Source: Cladochytrium replicatum
Taxonomy: Eukaryota; Chytridiomycota; Chytridiomycetes; Cladochytriales; Cladochytriaceae
Direction: 5' to 3'
DNA length: 64,000 nucleotides
Assembly: GCA_025526935.1 (NCBI GenBank)
Contig: JAHLKD010000141.1
Span: forward strand, 26,095-90,094
Position 1 is the stretch's first letter; each line of letters opens with the position of its first letter. The notes below the pieces were generated by a model. The model was not told the origin of the DNA. It saw only the letters and a list, made by a program, of their open reading frames with translations, and made no database searches. The translations under genes were made by a program, and so were the position numbers. Shown here piece after piece: positions 1 through 10,426 of this stretch.

Positions 1-135
1 TGAGATTTTATTGATTATTCGTGAACCGGATCAATAGGTTTCAAGATCATGGTTTTCCAATGTCCAACGTGTGTTATTAATAATAATAATAATGATAATA
101 ATTCATAACTCTCGGTGTCTCTCGGTGTCTCACTT

Positions 136-1377
136 ATGCCCGATCCCGATACTGTGCTCTCCGTGCCTGTTCTGCCTCTGCCGCCCGCTCCAGATCCTCG
201 CTCCCGCCTGCCCTCCCTCAATGACATTCTGAACCCCGCTTTCTCGTCGGAGGGCAGAGTCCGCTACCCTGTCCCTCCCTGGTCTCTCCTCCCCGTCCCT
301 TCCAAACGACGCAGGGACCCTCTTCCGCCTGACTCCTTGCTTTCGCCTTCACCATCCGACCTCACTTCCTCGAGCTCCCTTCTTACCCCCTCAGAGGACT
401 TTACCCCCCGCTACTCCATGCGCTCCCGGCACTCCTTCCCGTACGACCCGTATTCGAGCAGGAACTTGCACCAATACTGCAGCGATTATGAGCAAGATGA
501 AAGATCCGTCAGTCGGCCCAATACACAAAGTGCTCAGTACGAGGATAATTCTTCTTCCGGCCGGTCAGCCTACCCAGACGCTTCTGCGTATCGTTCTTTC
601 CCTCCTGGATACCACGAAGAAGAGGCTCGCAGGCGGCACTCCGTCCTCGGCTACCCTCACACCACCGAGGAGAACTACGAGTCTCACGCCTATTCACACG
701 AACCGGATCCGGAAACGACCCACCCACCAAACGCTCTCCCGCCTCCACCTCCAACAACTCACAGAGGCCCTTACCGCAACAACTACCCCAACCCAATAGA
801 TGTCCCGTCTCCTTCCCACCAACGCTTCACCCAGATCTACCCTTTCCAGGACCCGATCGCCAGTCCTTCCACTCCTGCTCCAGTCCCTCCTCACCAATTC
901 CACGTCATCCGTTTCCAGCCCCAGCCCGCCCAATCCCCCTCGCCCCCACCGCACCCCACCTCCGCACCAACAGACTCCACAAACGAAGCACCCTCCCCGC
1001 GCGCTTCCCGCTCAGACTCACCCCTCTCACGCGACAGTGAGCCCATCTCCACGCCGCAAGGCTACCTCTGCCGCATCTGCGCAACCGCCCCAACGGCAAC
1101 CACAACCCCCTCAGGCGCGGCACCGGTCCACCCCCGCCCGCCTAAAATTTACGCCAACCTCGGCGCGCTCAGGCTCCACGTCAAACTCGTGCATGAAAAG
1201 GGCCGACGCTTCGTGTGCGAAACGTGCGGGAACCAATTCTTCAGGAAGCAGGACCTGGAACGCCATCTGGCTACGCATTTGCCCGTGGGGTATAAACCGT
1301 TCCAATGCGGGTGTGGGGTCAGGTTCACGAGGCGGGATGCGCTCGTAAGACATGTCAAGGCTCAGAGGTGTGGGTAA
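136..1377 (+). CDS. C2H2 zinc-finger protein with long disordered N-terminus
   Basis: Single-exon gene of 413 aa. I start at the ATG at 136 because the frame further upstream opens only at a GTG. The first ~310 residues are rich in Pro, Ser, Arg and Tyr with no recognisable fold. The last ~100 residues hold three zinc-finger modules: CRIC with a distant HVKLVH, where the Cys pair and His pair are separated by a long Pro/Thr-rich insert; a canonical CETCGNQF...HLATH; and CGCGVRF...HVKAQRC, which ends in Cys and so is C2HC-like. Tandem fingers at the extreme C-terminus behind a disordered region are typical of fungal DNA-binding transcription factors, so a nuclear regulatory role is likely. The target is unknown. 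The TIR-Sel1 gene on the opposite strand converges on it with about 140 bp between the stops. Confidence 0.8.
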   Translation: MPDPDTVLSVPVLPLPPAPDPRSRLPSLNDILNPAFSSEGRVRYPVPPWSLLPVPSKRRRDPLPPDSLLSPSPSDLTSSSSLLTPSEDFTPRYSMRSRHSFPYDPYSSRNLHQYCSDYEQDERSVSRPNTQSAQYEDNSSSGRSAYPDASAYRSFPPGYHEEEARRRHSVLGYPHTTEENYESHAYSHEPDPETTHPPNALPPPPPTTHRGPYRNNYPNPIDVPSPSHQRFTQIYPFQDPIASPSTPAPVPPHQFHVIRFQPQPAQSPSPPPHPTSAPTDSTNEAPSPRASRSDSPLSRDSEPISTPQGYLCRICATAPTATTTPSGAAPVHPRPPKIYANLGALRLHVKLVHEKGRRFVCETCGNQFFRKQDLERHLATHLPVGYKPFQCGCGVRFTRRDALVRHVKAQRCG

Positions 1378-1514
1378 GAAAATGAAGCGGGAACCACCAT
1401 GGGACATTTTTAAAGATGTTTTTGTTTCTGTGCGTCCTGGAGAAAAAGTGTAGATATGTATCTCTTGTATTTTCTTCAAGTGCGGACAGACGATCATTAA
1501 ACAGATGAACACGG

Positions 1515-3413
1515 TCAGCTCTCAGAAGCGAGCTTCTTAAGCGCATCGATTGCTGACTGGTTGCCCTGATCCGCAGACTTCTCGAACCACCAAAGTGCCA
1601 TATCCGAGTCCTTCTCGACGCCCAGACCCCCTTCATAGCACCACGCTAGATTGTTTTGAGCGGCTGCGTTTCCCTGCGCCGCGGCCTTCTGATACCACTT
1701 CACGGCCTCGCTCAGATCTTTCTGGATACCGACACCATACTGGTAGCACCAACCAAGGTTCGATTGCCCTGCAGCATATCCCTGCTCGGCAGACTTGCGA
1801 TACAACTCCACTGCCTTTTTAAGATCCTTCTGCACCCCAACGCCGTTCTGTAAACATGAGCCCAGGTTGCATTGACCTGATGGGTTGTTTTGATTTGCTG
1901 ATCTTGTAAACCAGTGAACAGCCTGGGAGAGATCTTTTTCAACGCCGGATCCACTGTAGTAGCATTGACCGAGCTGACTCTGAGCGTCACTGGAGCCTAG
2001 ATCCGCAGCCTTTCTAAACCAGTGAGCCGCCTGTGCCAAGTCTCGTTGGACGCCAAGCCCGTTGGTGTAGCACCACGCGAGATTGTTCTGGGCGTCTGCG
2101 TGGCCACTGTTGGATGCTTTTGTGTACAATTCATAGGCTTTCTCGAGGTCCACGGCGACACCGAGTCCCTTCTGGTAGCACCACCCAAGATTGTTCTGAG
2201 CAACAAGGTTGCCGCGGTCGGCTGACTTTTGGAACCACTTTACAGCAACGGACGCGTCCTTGGCGACTCCCGAACCGTCCAGATAGCAGAGTCCAAGTGC
2301 GCACTGCGCTTCAACGTTGCCGTGCTCGGCTGCCCTTCTGTACCACTCAAAGGCGAGGGAGAGGTCTTTCTGAACGCCCTTGCCGTACTGGTAGCACCAG
2401 CCCAGATTGTTCTGTGCGGTGGCCAAGCCCTGTTCTGCTGCTTTGGTGTACCACTCCGCGGCGAGCTTAATGTCCGCCGGGACCCCGAAACCGTTCTTGT
2501 ACAGGAAACCGACGTTGTTCTGTCCGACCGCGTCGCCCTGTTCGGCGGCCTTTTTGTACCATGAGAAAGCACGATGGAGGTCCTTTGTCACGCCGTTGCC
2601 GTTGTAGAAACAGTCGCCAACTTGGATCTGCGATGCCGCGTCACCGTTCTCAGCGTCGAGGTATCCAGGTATGATTGCTGAAAAGTCTTGTTCCATTGTA
2701 CTGGAGGGCTTTTTTTTGGTGTCTTCGTGCTCTGAGCTCGCAAGATTGGTGACTGGATTGCTCTCGTCTGCGTGCTTTCTCTTGACATCATCAGCAGGGG
2801 CTCTGGAACATTTCAAACCATGAGTATCGTGCGTGCAAATACGTCTGGAATATCAATACCGGTGCTTCTCGAGCTGCTTCATGATATAGTCCGCAGCGGT
2901 ACCGTAGATGCTATCTTCGTCCTCCATGCAAGCCATGTAGAGGGCCGTTCCCATCATGAAATCCAGCTCGGCGCTGACGCTATCCCAGCCGTCCTCGAGC
3001 ACAACGGGGACCATCGTTTTTTTCTTCTTGTAGGCGTACCGAAACTCTTGCATTGCATTTTGGCGCGTCGGGTAGACCCGAGAAACACAAGGAACAAAGA
3101 GTATGGAACCGGTAATAGCCTTGGGCATGGCAGTGGTAACGTCACCTTCCATGTGGTCGACGTCCATCCAAACTCTAGCGCCGCGCTCCCGGAGCTTTTC
3201 TCGAAGCTTGAGAACCTGTAGTTGGCAATTTTCAATGGAACAGACAAAAAAATGTAGCAGTTGCTTTCCGAAGAAAAACGTACGCGAGCTTGGTCTGCCC
3301 AGCAATAGCTCAGCATCAGCTGGAGGGAAATAATCATGGTAAATCAGAACCATCTATCGGTGTCGTGGCAACCCTTTTTCTTGGCTCACATCGAACTTGA
3401 AGTCTGCAGCCAT
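1515..3413 (-). CDS. TIR domain fused to ten Sel1 repeats
   Basis: I assemble four exons (3413-3390, 3319-3284, 3215-2860, 2802-1515; introns of 70, 68 and 57 nt) into one 567-aa frame. Residues ~5-125 are a TIR domain: strand A reads FDLMLSYCWADQ, followed by ARVWMDVDHMEGD (B-B loop region) and ILFVPCVS. Glu77 in MQEFRYAY sits where TIR NADases carry their catalytic Glu (alignment by eye). A short Lys-rich linker leads to ten ~36-residue Sel1 repeats of the type AQNNLGWCYQYGKGVQKDL plus a capping helix, ending at KKLASES. No signal peptide or membrane segment is seen, so it is probably cytosolic. TIR domains either scaffold signalling or cleave NAD+, and Sel1 repeats bind proteins. I infer a receptor/adaptor or regulated NADase; no function is shown. 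Two related relics lie at 13.4-15.1 and 24.7 kb. Confidence 0.82.
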
Positions 3414-3686
3414 GTCCAGCACGTTGAAAGCACGTTGAAATGGTCTAGCGCCACGGGCCCAACCTACAACTGACTTTATGGCCACAACTTGATTTGGTTG
3501 GTGAGCATCGTCCGATCATCCACTCTCCAACGTACTATTATTCATTCGGCACATGCCTTCTTTCTCTCCCGAAGAGCTCTCGTGTTCCCCATCAATAATG
3601 GCTTGATGATGTGATTCAACTAACTAACCCCATTGCCACCCACAGAGACACCAAAAGCATCACTGCGCCATCACGGTCATCCTAAC

Positions 3687-4634
3687 ATGGCGTGGAGATG
3701 TTCTGGCAGGTCGCACGACGAGCTTGTCTCGAACTTGGCATGTATGGCGTACCCACACTGTGCTGTCGTCCATATCTGTTAACTATTGATCTTAGCTGCC
3801 CGAATCCTTCGAAATCCACGTGCAATCGCAGCAATACGTGCCGTCGACCGAGCAAACTACTTGCCCGACCGCTCCCCGTCAACAGCCTACATGGACGCAC
3901 CCCAATCCATCGGCTTCAACGCGACAATCTCGGCACCCCACATGCATGCATACGCGCTCGAACATCTGTGTGATTTCGTGCAACCTGGTGCCAGCGTCCT
4001 GGACGTGGGGAGTGGAAGTGGTTATCTCGTGTCTTGCCTGGCTGTACTTGCGGGAGAGAATGGGAAGGTCGTGGGGATCGAGCATCTCAAAGAGCTTGTG
4101 GAGCAGAGCGTGGAGAATGTGAGGAGGGACCATCCCGAGTTTCTGGGCGATGGACGTGTCAGATTGATTGGTAAGGGAGCCAAGATTTTTGAGTTGCTGT
4201 TGTGTGTGTTTTTTGTTTTTTTTTTTGCATGCTCATCAATTGGCCATGATCGTAATATCTTTCAGCTGGAGACGGACGTCAGGGTTTTGCAGAATGTGCA
4301 CCTTACGATGCCATTCACGTCGGTGCAGCTGCTTGGCCATTTCCGCAGCATCTCGTGGATCAGCTGAAGGCGCCGGTAAGGGCTCCCCAGATGTTTTCCC
4401 CGACATGAGTCTTACGGAGGGACTTTTTTTGTAGGGACGTCTTGTTTGTCCTATTGGTCCCCCGGATGGTGATCAGGTATAAAAGCAATGCAATATCCCA
4501 CCATATCGAAATCTTTACTCCTCCAGGCTTTGTACTTGGTTGACAAGTACGCTGATGGGAGTATTCACAAAACTGAATTGATGGGTGTTCGGTATGTGCC
4601 CCTCAGCGGCGTGGAGCATTACTACGGAAGATGA
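3687..4634 (+). CDS. PCMT1: Protein-L-isoaspartate O-methyltransferase
   Basis: Repairs isoaspartyl residues in aged proteins by SAM-dependent methylation in the cytosol. The model starts [18 protein letters not shown], close to the start of animal PCMT1. After a 54-nt intron (3742-3795) come the family signatures [10 protein letters not shown] and [14 protein letters not shown], then SAM-binding motif I as [10 protein letters not shown]. Later exons add [26 protein letters not shown] and the end [17 protein letters not shown] with TGA at 4632-4634. Introns follow RVRLIG, DQLKAP and GDQ. Order of motifs and size match the family, and every join keeps frame. It is divergent from the TIR-Sel1 gene, with ~270 bp of shared upstream sequence. 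Confidence 0.9.
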
Positions 4635-4860
4635 AGTTTTGGAGGCCACACCGTTCGATCAAGTCGACGTGTGGGGTGATGTTTTGCGTGCGGTTGTGTG
4701 TCTAGCAATCTTTTAGTATGTAAATATCAGGATCGTCAAATTGTATCATAAAAGAAAACAGCAAAGTAAAAAAGTCATGTAAGTAGATTAACGGGACGAT
4801 TTGTTTGATATAAGGCGGCAGAGTAAGAGAAGATTGGGAGTCATACAATCACCACAGTGA

Positions 4861-5574
4861 TCATGCTGGTCGCGTTGATTTAGGTGATTGTCGTCTTTCT
4901 TCCAACTCAACTTGCAATCCCTCGACCTGTGCCTTTAACTCCTTCAACGAGGCAGCGAGCTCCCTCAACACCTCCTGAGAAACCGCGTTTTCCTCCTTCA
5001 ACACCTCCAACGACTCTTCAACAGCCGATTTTTGCTTGGAAGATTTTCTGCTTTGCCGCACGGTTTCCCCCACTTTCACGAAAGTTAATACGACCATCTG
5101 CAACGATTCAGTGTAAATTGAACGTACTTACGGTGATAACGGCCACGCCAAATACAAGGGCTTCAGAAAGGAAATTTGCCCCAAGCTCCACCGCACGAAC
5201 GTCGTTGAGTGGCCGTATGTTGCCTTCCACCTTGTAATCCAGGAATCTGTAAGACTTTGTTCATCAGCAACCCATTCAGGAGCTATCATCATTCAGGTAA
5301 CCTCATTTTCATATTGGTTTCCACTCTATGATAAGTTTGGGCGACCTTCGGGCGAAATCAGCAACCAGAGTTTCGTTTGCAGAATCGATCTCACATCCAT
5401 GCAAAACTTCTTGAACGAAGGATGTTGCTTTTTCCAAGAACACAAATTTCAATCCATGTCAAGACGAAAATGATTCCACACACTGACCTTCGCTTGGTTT
5501 TTTATCGAGTTAGCCACGGGTTTTGCGAGTGTTCGCAACAGCAGCGACCCGAGTTTTACCGTGAGAGCGGACAT
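4861..5574 (-). CDS. OPA3: OPA3-like mitochondrial protein
   Basis: The start MSALTVKLGSLLLRTLAKP (ATG at 5574) is the characteristic OPA3 N-terminus. Spliced exons continue QHPSFKKFCMDV, AQTYHRVETNMKMR and FLDYKVEGNIRPLND, matching the family's central YHRVETNMKM signature and the later block around AVELGANFLSEALVFGVAV, a likely membrane-associated segment. The last exon encodes a charged, coiled-coil-prone tail (EESLEVLKEENAVSQEV), which is usual for OPA3. Introns begin after NQAK, after CMD, after KMR and after AVIT. OPA3 proteins act at mitochondrial membranes and influence morphology; the exact biochemical role is not settled. An in-frame open stretch upstream of the ATG has no ATG itself. 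Confidence 0.88.
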
Positions 5575-5707
5575 GCTCTCCGCTAGTCCCACCAGTCGTT
5601 CCTTCTCCTCGGAAATGCCGCCGGTGATCCGGGGCAAAACGCACTGCGAGAGAACCCGTAGAAAGGGGTGCGGATGAAGAGGCGCAGGCTAGATCAGGGG
5701 ACTCTGA

Positions 5708-8700
5708 ATGGCGGTGAGCCAGAGGGCGGCTGATTCGGGAGAGGACGGTTCGTTTCTGCTTGGGACGCCGTCGTCAGCACGGGTGCTCGCTATTACGCCG
5801 TCACTTCAATCCGTTTTTGTCAATGATGCAGTCATCGCTCAGGTGAGTGATCATTTGGGTAGACACCACACACCTACCTACTCTGCTATGCTAATGCTTG
5901 TTACTGCCGGATTTTTATCAGGTTGCTTCCGATGTCGTTGAGGATATGGTCCCGGGTGACGATAAGAGCGTGTTCGAGAGCAAAACGATGGGGACAAATT
6001 CGTCTCATCATACAATTGTTTGATTTCTTGATCAGTATGCCGGTTGCTCATTATTTATACCGGAGGCACCATCGGAATGAAGATTACGCCCGAGCACGGC
6101 TACGTGCCTGTTCCAGAGTACCTCACACAAATGCTCGCAAACATACCCACCTTTCACGACCCCGGAGCTGTTCCTCAGCATGCAGCGGGGTCGACGTCCC
6201 CATTCACAAATCCTGTCCATGTGACTCTCCAGTATGATCTGGATAGCACGAACGAACTGGCCCCACAAACTCCGAATACTCCAGGAGCACATGTCGTGAT
6301 CAATGGCACGCCTTGCGTGCGCACACGGAAGCCCGCGTTATTGACGTCGCCATCTTTGTATGGGAAGAGGATTCCGTACTCTATCTTGGAGTACGAACCT
6401 CTGCTTGATTCGTCAAACATGAGTATGTGTGAAAGTCGGTTGGTGATATTTTGGTAAATGTACTGAGACGCTTTGTTTTAAAAAGCAATGAGCGATTAAG
6501 TCAAGATCGCGAGAGATATCGAGGTCAATTACCAGCTTTTTGATGCGGTTATTATTCTGCATGGAACGGACACGATGGCGTACACAGCCAGTGCGCTCAG
6601 CTTCATGCTGGAAGATTTGGGAAAGACTGTCATTTTGACGGGGTCGCAGGTAGTCCAGTAGATTATATCAAGCTTTCTGAGGATTCACGGTGAACTTTCG
6701 AAAGGTACCGTTAACAGAAGTCCGCAACGATGCTGTGGACAACGTTCTTGGAGCTTTGACCATCGCTGGGCACTTTGTGATCCCGGAGATCGGACTGTTC
6801 TTCAACAACAAATTATTCCGTGGCAATCGATCCTCGAAAGTGGACGCTGTGGATTTCAATGCTTCCGACTCTCCGAATATTAGGCCGCTAGTTCTAGTAG
6901 GCATAAATATCGGTAAGAGGAAGAATGAGGAGGAAACCTTCCTGGTTTTCTCACGTTGCATTCTGCCGGACAAACATTTCAAATGTTTCATGGCCAGACG
7001 TGTTTAGACCCACAGCAATCTCACACAAGAAGTTGAACCCCAACGTAGCTAATCTACGGTTCTTCCCTGGAATCACACATTCGTCCGTCAGGGCATTCCT
7101 TTCTTCGCCCTAGCTGGCGTAGTGATTGAAACATATGGGAGCGGAAACGCGCCAAACAATCGCCCTGATATCTTACTGGCTTTGAAAGAAGCCAGCGATC
7201 GGGGGGTTATTATTGTCAATTGCATGCAGGCATGTATTTAAAAGTTTACAGAGAGTCCCGATGTTGATATTCAGCCTCGTATGTAGTGCAAGAAAGGTAG
7301 GGTAACTGATTCCTATGCGACCGGAAAAGCTCTGCTGGAGATTGGTGTGATTCCCGGCTTTGATATGACGCCAGAGGTAAGTTTGTCCTGATCCCCAGTT
7401 CCCTGAACGCTCAGCTTCGAAAATCAGTGCGCGTTGACTAAGCTGTCCTACTTGCTAAGCAAATCATACCCCGGCGACGGGTGTCGAGAGATCATGCGTC
7501 GCAACTTGCGTGGGGAGCTCACGGTACCGACCCGACGACAGCGTTTCACTTATCAGCACAGTACTGGGCCACTTGTCAATACCGTGATGTCGGTCTTGGA
7601 GGAGCATCATCACCTGGAGTCAGCGTGCCGAAAAAAATCGAACGTACACCATCTTCCAAAGTACGCCATCTTCTTTTGGAAGTTTACCGAAGGAAGACGT
7701 TGTCGGTCTTGAGAGGACTATGGTGCCCATGATGCTGTGCTATGCGGCAAAGGTTGGAGATACAGACGGGATGCAGGTCGTTTTGAGGGAATATCCGGGT
7801 TTAGTCAACCAAGTTGACTATGATGGAAGAGTGAGTTTCGAGAATTACAGAATCGTCATGATGTTGTGTGACACACTCTCTCTCCAGGGTCCAATTTCCT
7901 ATTGCAGCTAGCGTAGGAAGCTCATCGGTCGTGGAGTTCCTGTTGACAAATGGTGCAAGTGTTATTCATAGGAGAGCCGAAGTGGAAAAGCTTCTAATTG
8001 ACGCTGGTGCACACTCTGCTGCAGAGGAGGCTGACGACTTATCTTCGAGAATGGTCAGGTGGGCAAAAAATACGTACACTATTGGGTCATATGTTCGATT
8101 ATAACCCTGCTCAATGCAGTGCGGCGGCACTTGGGGACGTCGAACTTCTCGATCTGTTCGTCTTTTTGGCGGTACAGATCTAAACCCCCCATGGGTAGAT
8201 CAAAGAACAGCCAAATCCGTAATCTGCGGTTGACATACCTCTCCACCAAAGTCCAATCAATCTGATCGCACCTCAGCCTCGCCGCCCCAATGAGCAACAG
8301 CCGACAGCCCAAACAGTTCCGGCTCTCAGCACCCGATCGCCTCGTCTATCGAAGATCTTCTCCCCAGCTTCCCCAACTTCGTCGTCCTCGAGCTCGTCAA
8401 GCTCCCCGATTCTTATGACCCTCCACGACTCACCTGTGCCGATACAGCCTCCTGCCGGACAAACTACTGGTTTGCAGCCTTCAAGCCCGCGCGGATCCCT
8501 CATTCGCACAACGTCGTCCACAATGCTAGCCACACGCGCTTGAGCGGATGCACCGATGCCGCTCAGGCTCACTCCCTTCCTCGATGGTGGTATCGTTGGA
8601 CCGAGTGGAATGGTGGGGAAAAATTCCGCTTCAGGAAGCAGTTGCATTGTCTAGGGCGGAGGGTGAGAGCGGGGAAGCGATGAAAGAGATTGTGAGGTTA

Positions 8701-8775
8701 TTGAGGGAAACCATCGCGAGGGTTGCAGTGATCAGGGATTTAGGTGTGCGAGCGATGGCATCTGTTGTTGAGTAA
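5708..8775 (+). CDS. L-asparaginase with C-terminal ankyrin repeats
   Basis: Cytosolic type-I-like asparaginase, hydrolysing Asn to Asp and ammonia. The first exon (from ATG 5708) is a non-conserved leader. The catalytic part carries LIIYTGGTIGM (nucleophile Thr motif, ~6044) and ILHGTDTMAYTASAL (second catalytic box, ~6560), then TGSQ, RNDAVDNVLGAL, PEIGLFFNNKLFRGNR, PFFALAGVVIETYGSGNAPN and ATGKALLEIGVIPG in successive exons. From ~7690 ankyrin-like units follow (AAKVGDTDGMQVVL, IAASVGSSSVVEFLL, EVEKLLIDAGAH, AALGDVELLDLF, PLQEAVALSRAEGE), as in the animal and fungal asparaginase-ankyrin (60-kDa lysophospholipase-like) class. Introns are many and the 7450-8775 exon joins are uncertain. Near 8160 the ankyrin frame seems to shift, and 8230-8542 reads as a Ser/Pro-rich stretch, so the 3' third may be partly decayed or mis-modelled. 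Confidence 0.78.
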
Positions 8776-9065
8776 AGATGCCGAATGCGACGTCACTTTT
8801 TGTTTGGTCCGATCATAATCATAGGTACGAGGGATCATGAAAACGTTTGTTAAGTCTTCGCTTCTCTTCAAAGATACACAACTCAAACTGCCAAACCGTT
8901 TGTTGAACTGACTACGGTCTCATTCCCACCTATTAGAATCATCATCATCAAATCTGGATTAAATCTTCTCCGAGTCCAACATACCAAACTCTGGCGAAGG
9001 TTGCTTCAAAACTTTCCAACATGGCTCAAAGGACACGGAGCTTTATGAGCGGATTAGCGATACAC
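8776..9065. other. Intergenic, no gene seen
   Basis: No coding frame of recognisable composition on either strand. It marks the left edge of the segment that is repeated at ~17.2 kb. Confidence 0.5.
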
Positions 9066-9615
9066 AATTCATGGAGGTATTGGGACGGCTTGGAGTACGT
9101 ATCAGGAAGTCAGACACTCTACGACCCCGATGACGTGATCCCACCCGAACGGCAAAAGCGCCGTTAAAGTGTCAGGGATTCCAAAAGGTTCTTTTGGATC
9201 GGGCGATCCGTGAATGGGGACACTAACGTTTTGATTTTGATGCAGGCAATATGGCCTCTACCGTCGCAGGCAACCTGCGCTACCGACTCCATCGACACTT
9301 ACCCCCGCCTCCATCTCACCTCACGCTTTTTGAGACGGCGGACCACGCACGCACGTGCGGTGCCCGTTTCCCCCGCTGGTCTGCAGAGTTCCGATCATAG
9401 CGAATCCGGAAAGAAGATCTAAATATGTTTACACGCCTTGCCGGTCCGAACGGCAACTTTTAAAGTACCAACTTTGGAGGAGTTGGGACTTGCCGTGCCG
9501 GACTCTGGTGGGTCCTCGTACAAGGGCTGACAAGCCGAAGACTTCACCAGCGGCTTTCGTCTGCACACATCACAGCTCCTAGTCCACATCAGAAGGTATG
9601 TGGTTCCGAAAAGAT
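9066..9615 (+). pseudogene. Photolyase/cryptochrome fragment (copy A)
   Basis: Nucleotide sequence here parallels the larger photolyase relic at 17.2-17.9 kb. Readable pieces are VRIRKSDTLYDPDDVI (the end of the photolyase alpha/beta domain, 9097-9145), TLEELGLAVPDSGG (~9470) and KPKTSPAAF (~9533), all family hallmarks in the right order but in different frames, separated by stops. There is no N-terminal half and no FAD-binding C-terminal half. The introns of the other copy, including a donor-like end and a cag acceptor near 9246, can be followed. It is a truncated duplicate without coding capacity. Confidence 0.7.
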
Positions 9616-9644
9616 GGTCACCATCGTGCGCGACATTCTGTTGG

Positions 9645-9829
9645 TACGATAACTGTTTATTGGCAATGTTTGTGAACTGATTTATCCTGCTCTGCAGCAT
9701 GTTTCCTGATGTGAGCAGATCCTTATTGAGTCTGTCGCGCAAGTAGGTGATTTCACGTTTGTTTACCGTTCGTACCATTGAAAGACTAGAACTAAAAGTT
9801 GATTTATCACATTCAAACATAATGGCCAT
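9645..9829 (-). other. Short ORF shared by both duplicated segments (copy A)
   Basis: An ORF reading MAIMFECDKSTF... on the minus strand is retained in the same frame in the second segment (18395-18614). Substitutions such as KDLL/KNLL leave it open for about 60 residues. Composition is polar and helix-prone (REITYLRDRLNK). I do not recognise it. It could be an exon of an uncharacterised gene, or merely a neutral ORF carried along by the duplication. Confidence 0.25.
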
Positions 9830-10426
9830 TCCATAACTCCTTTTGACCCATTGGTGACGTTGGCAAATGCGACATACCCGTGGCTAGCTATGTTGTTGTT
9901 GTAAGCGCTCCCAGGATTGTTGTTCACATAGTGGCAGCAAATATAATTGTATGCGAAGAACTTACTATAATGAACAATTTAATACGTTCAACAATGATAA
10001 TCGGATTTACTGGCGGCGATCATATGTTAATGTGTCACCATTCCGGCGGTTAACTTCCGTTGAAGTCGAACAAATGTCGAACGAACCATGTTCCAAGTTC
10101 AAGGAGTCCATGTGAAATTGTATGGCCAAGCTAGTCTGTGACTGAACCAACCAGCTTTGTTTGACCCTCCGATTTTACACGGACTAAATGTACTTATCTT
10201 CGCTATTCTACTATGTCACAACAGCCCACATTTCTGATGATCTTCAATGAACTGAGGGAGGAGCTTACAATCCCTTCCAATACACAAGGAAGGCTTGGTG
10301 AGCCATAAGCCATGGCGATATCTATGGAAACCAAGGTACGGCCGTCTCCAATCAACTTTGGATCTTTTTGTTTTGTTTGAAGTGATCAATATCAAACCTT
10401 ATTATCACATAAGAAGTAACTGAAAG

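Noticed and set aside
2033-2470. 145-aa plus-strand open frame
   Set aside because: Antisense of the Sel1 repeats; its repeats only mirror the 108-bp DNA periodicity.
8273-8647. 124-aa minus-strand open frame
   Set aside because: Low-complexity Glu/Asp/Arg/Gly composition complementary to a Ser/Pro-rich stretch; no motif and no splice context.
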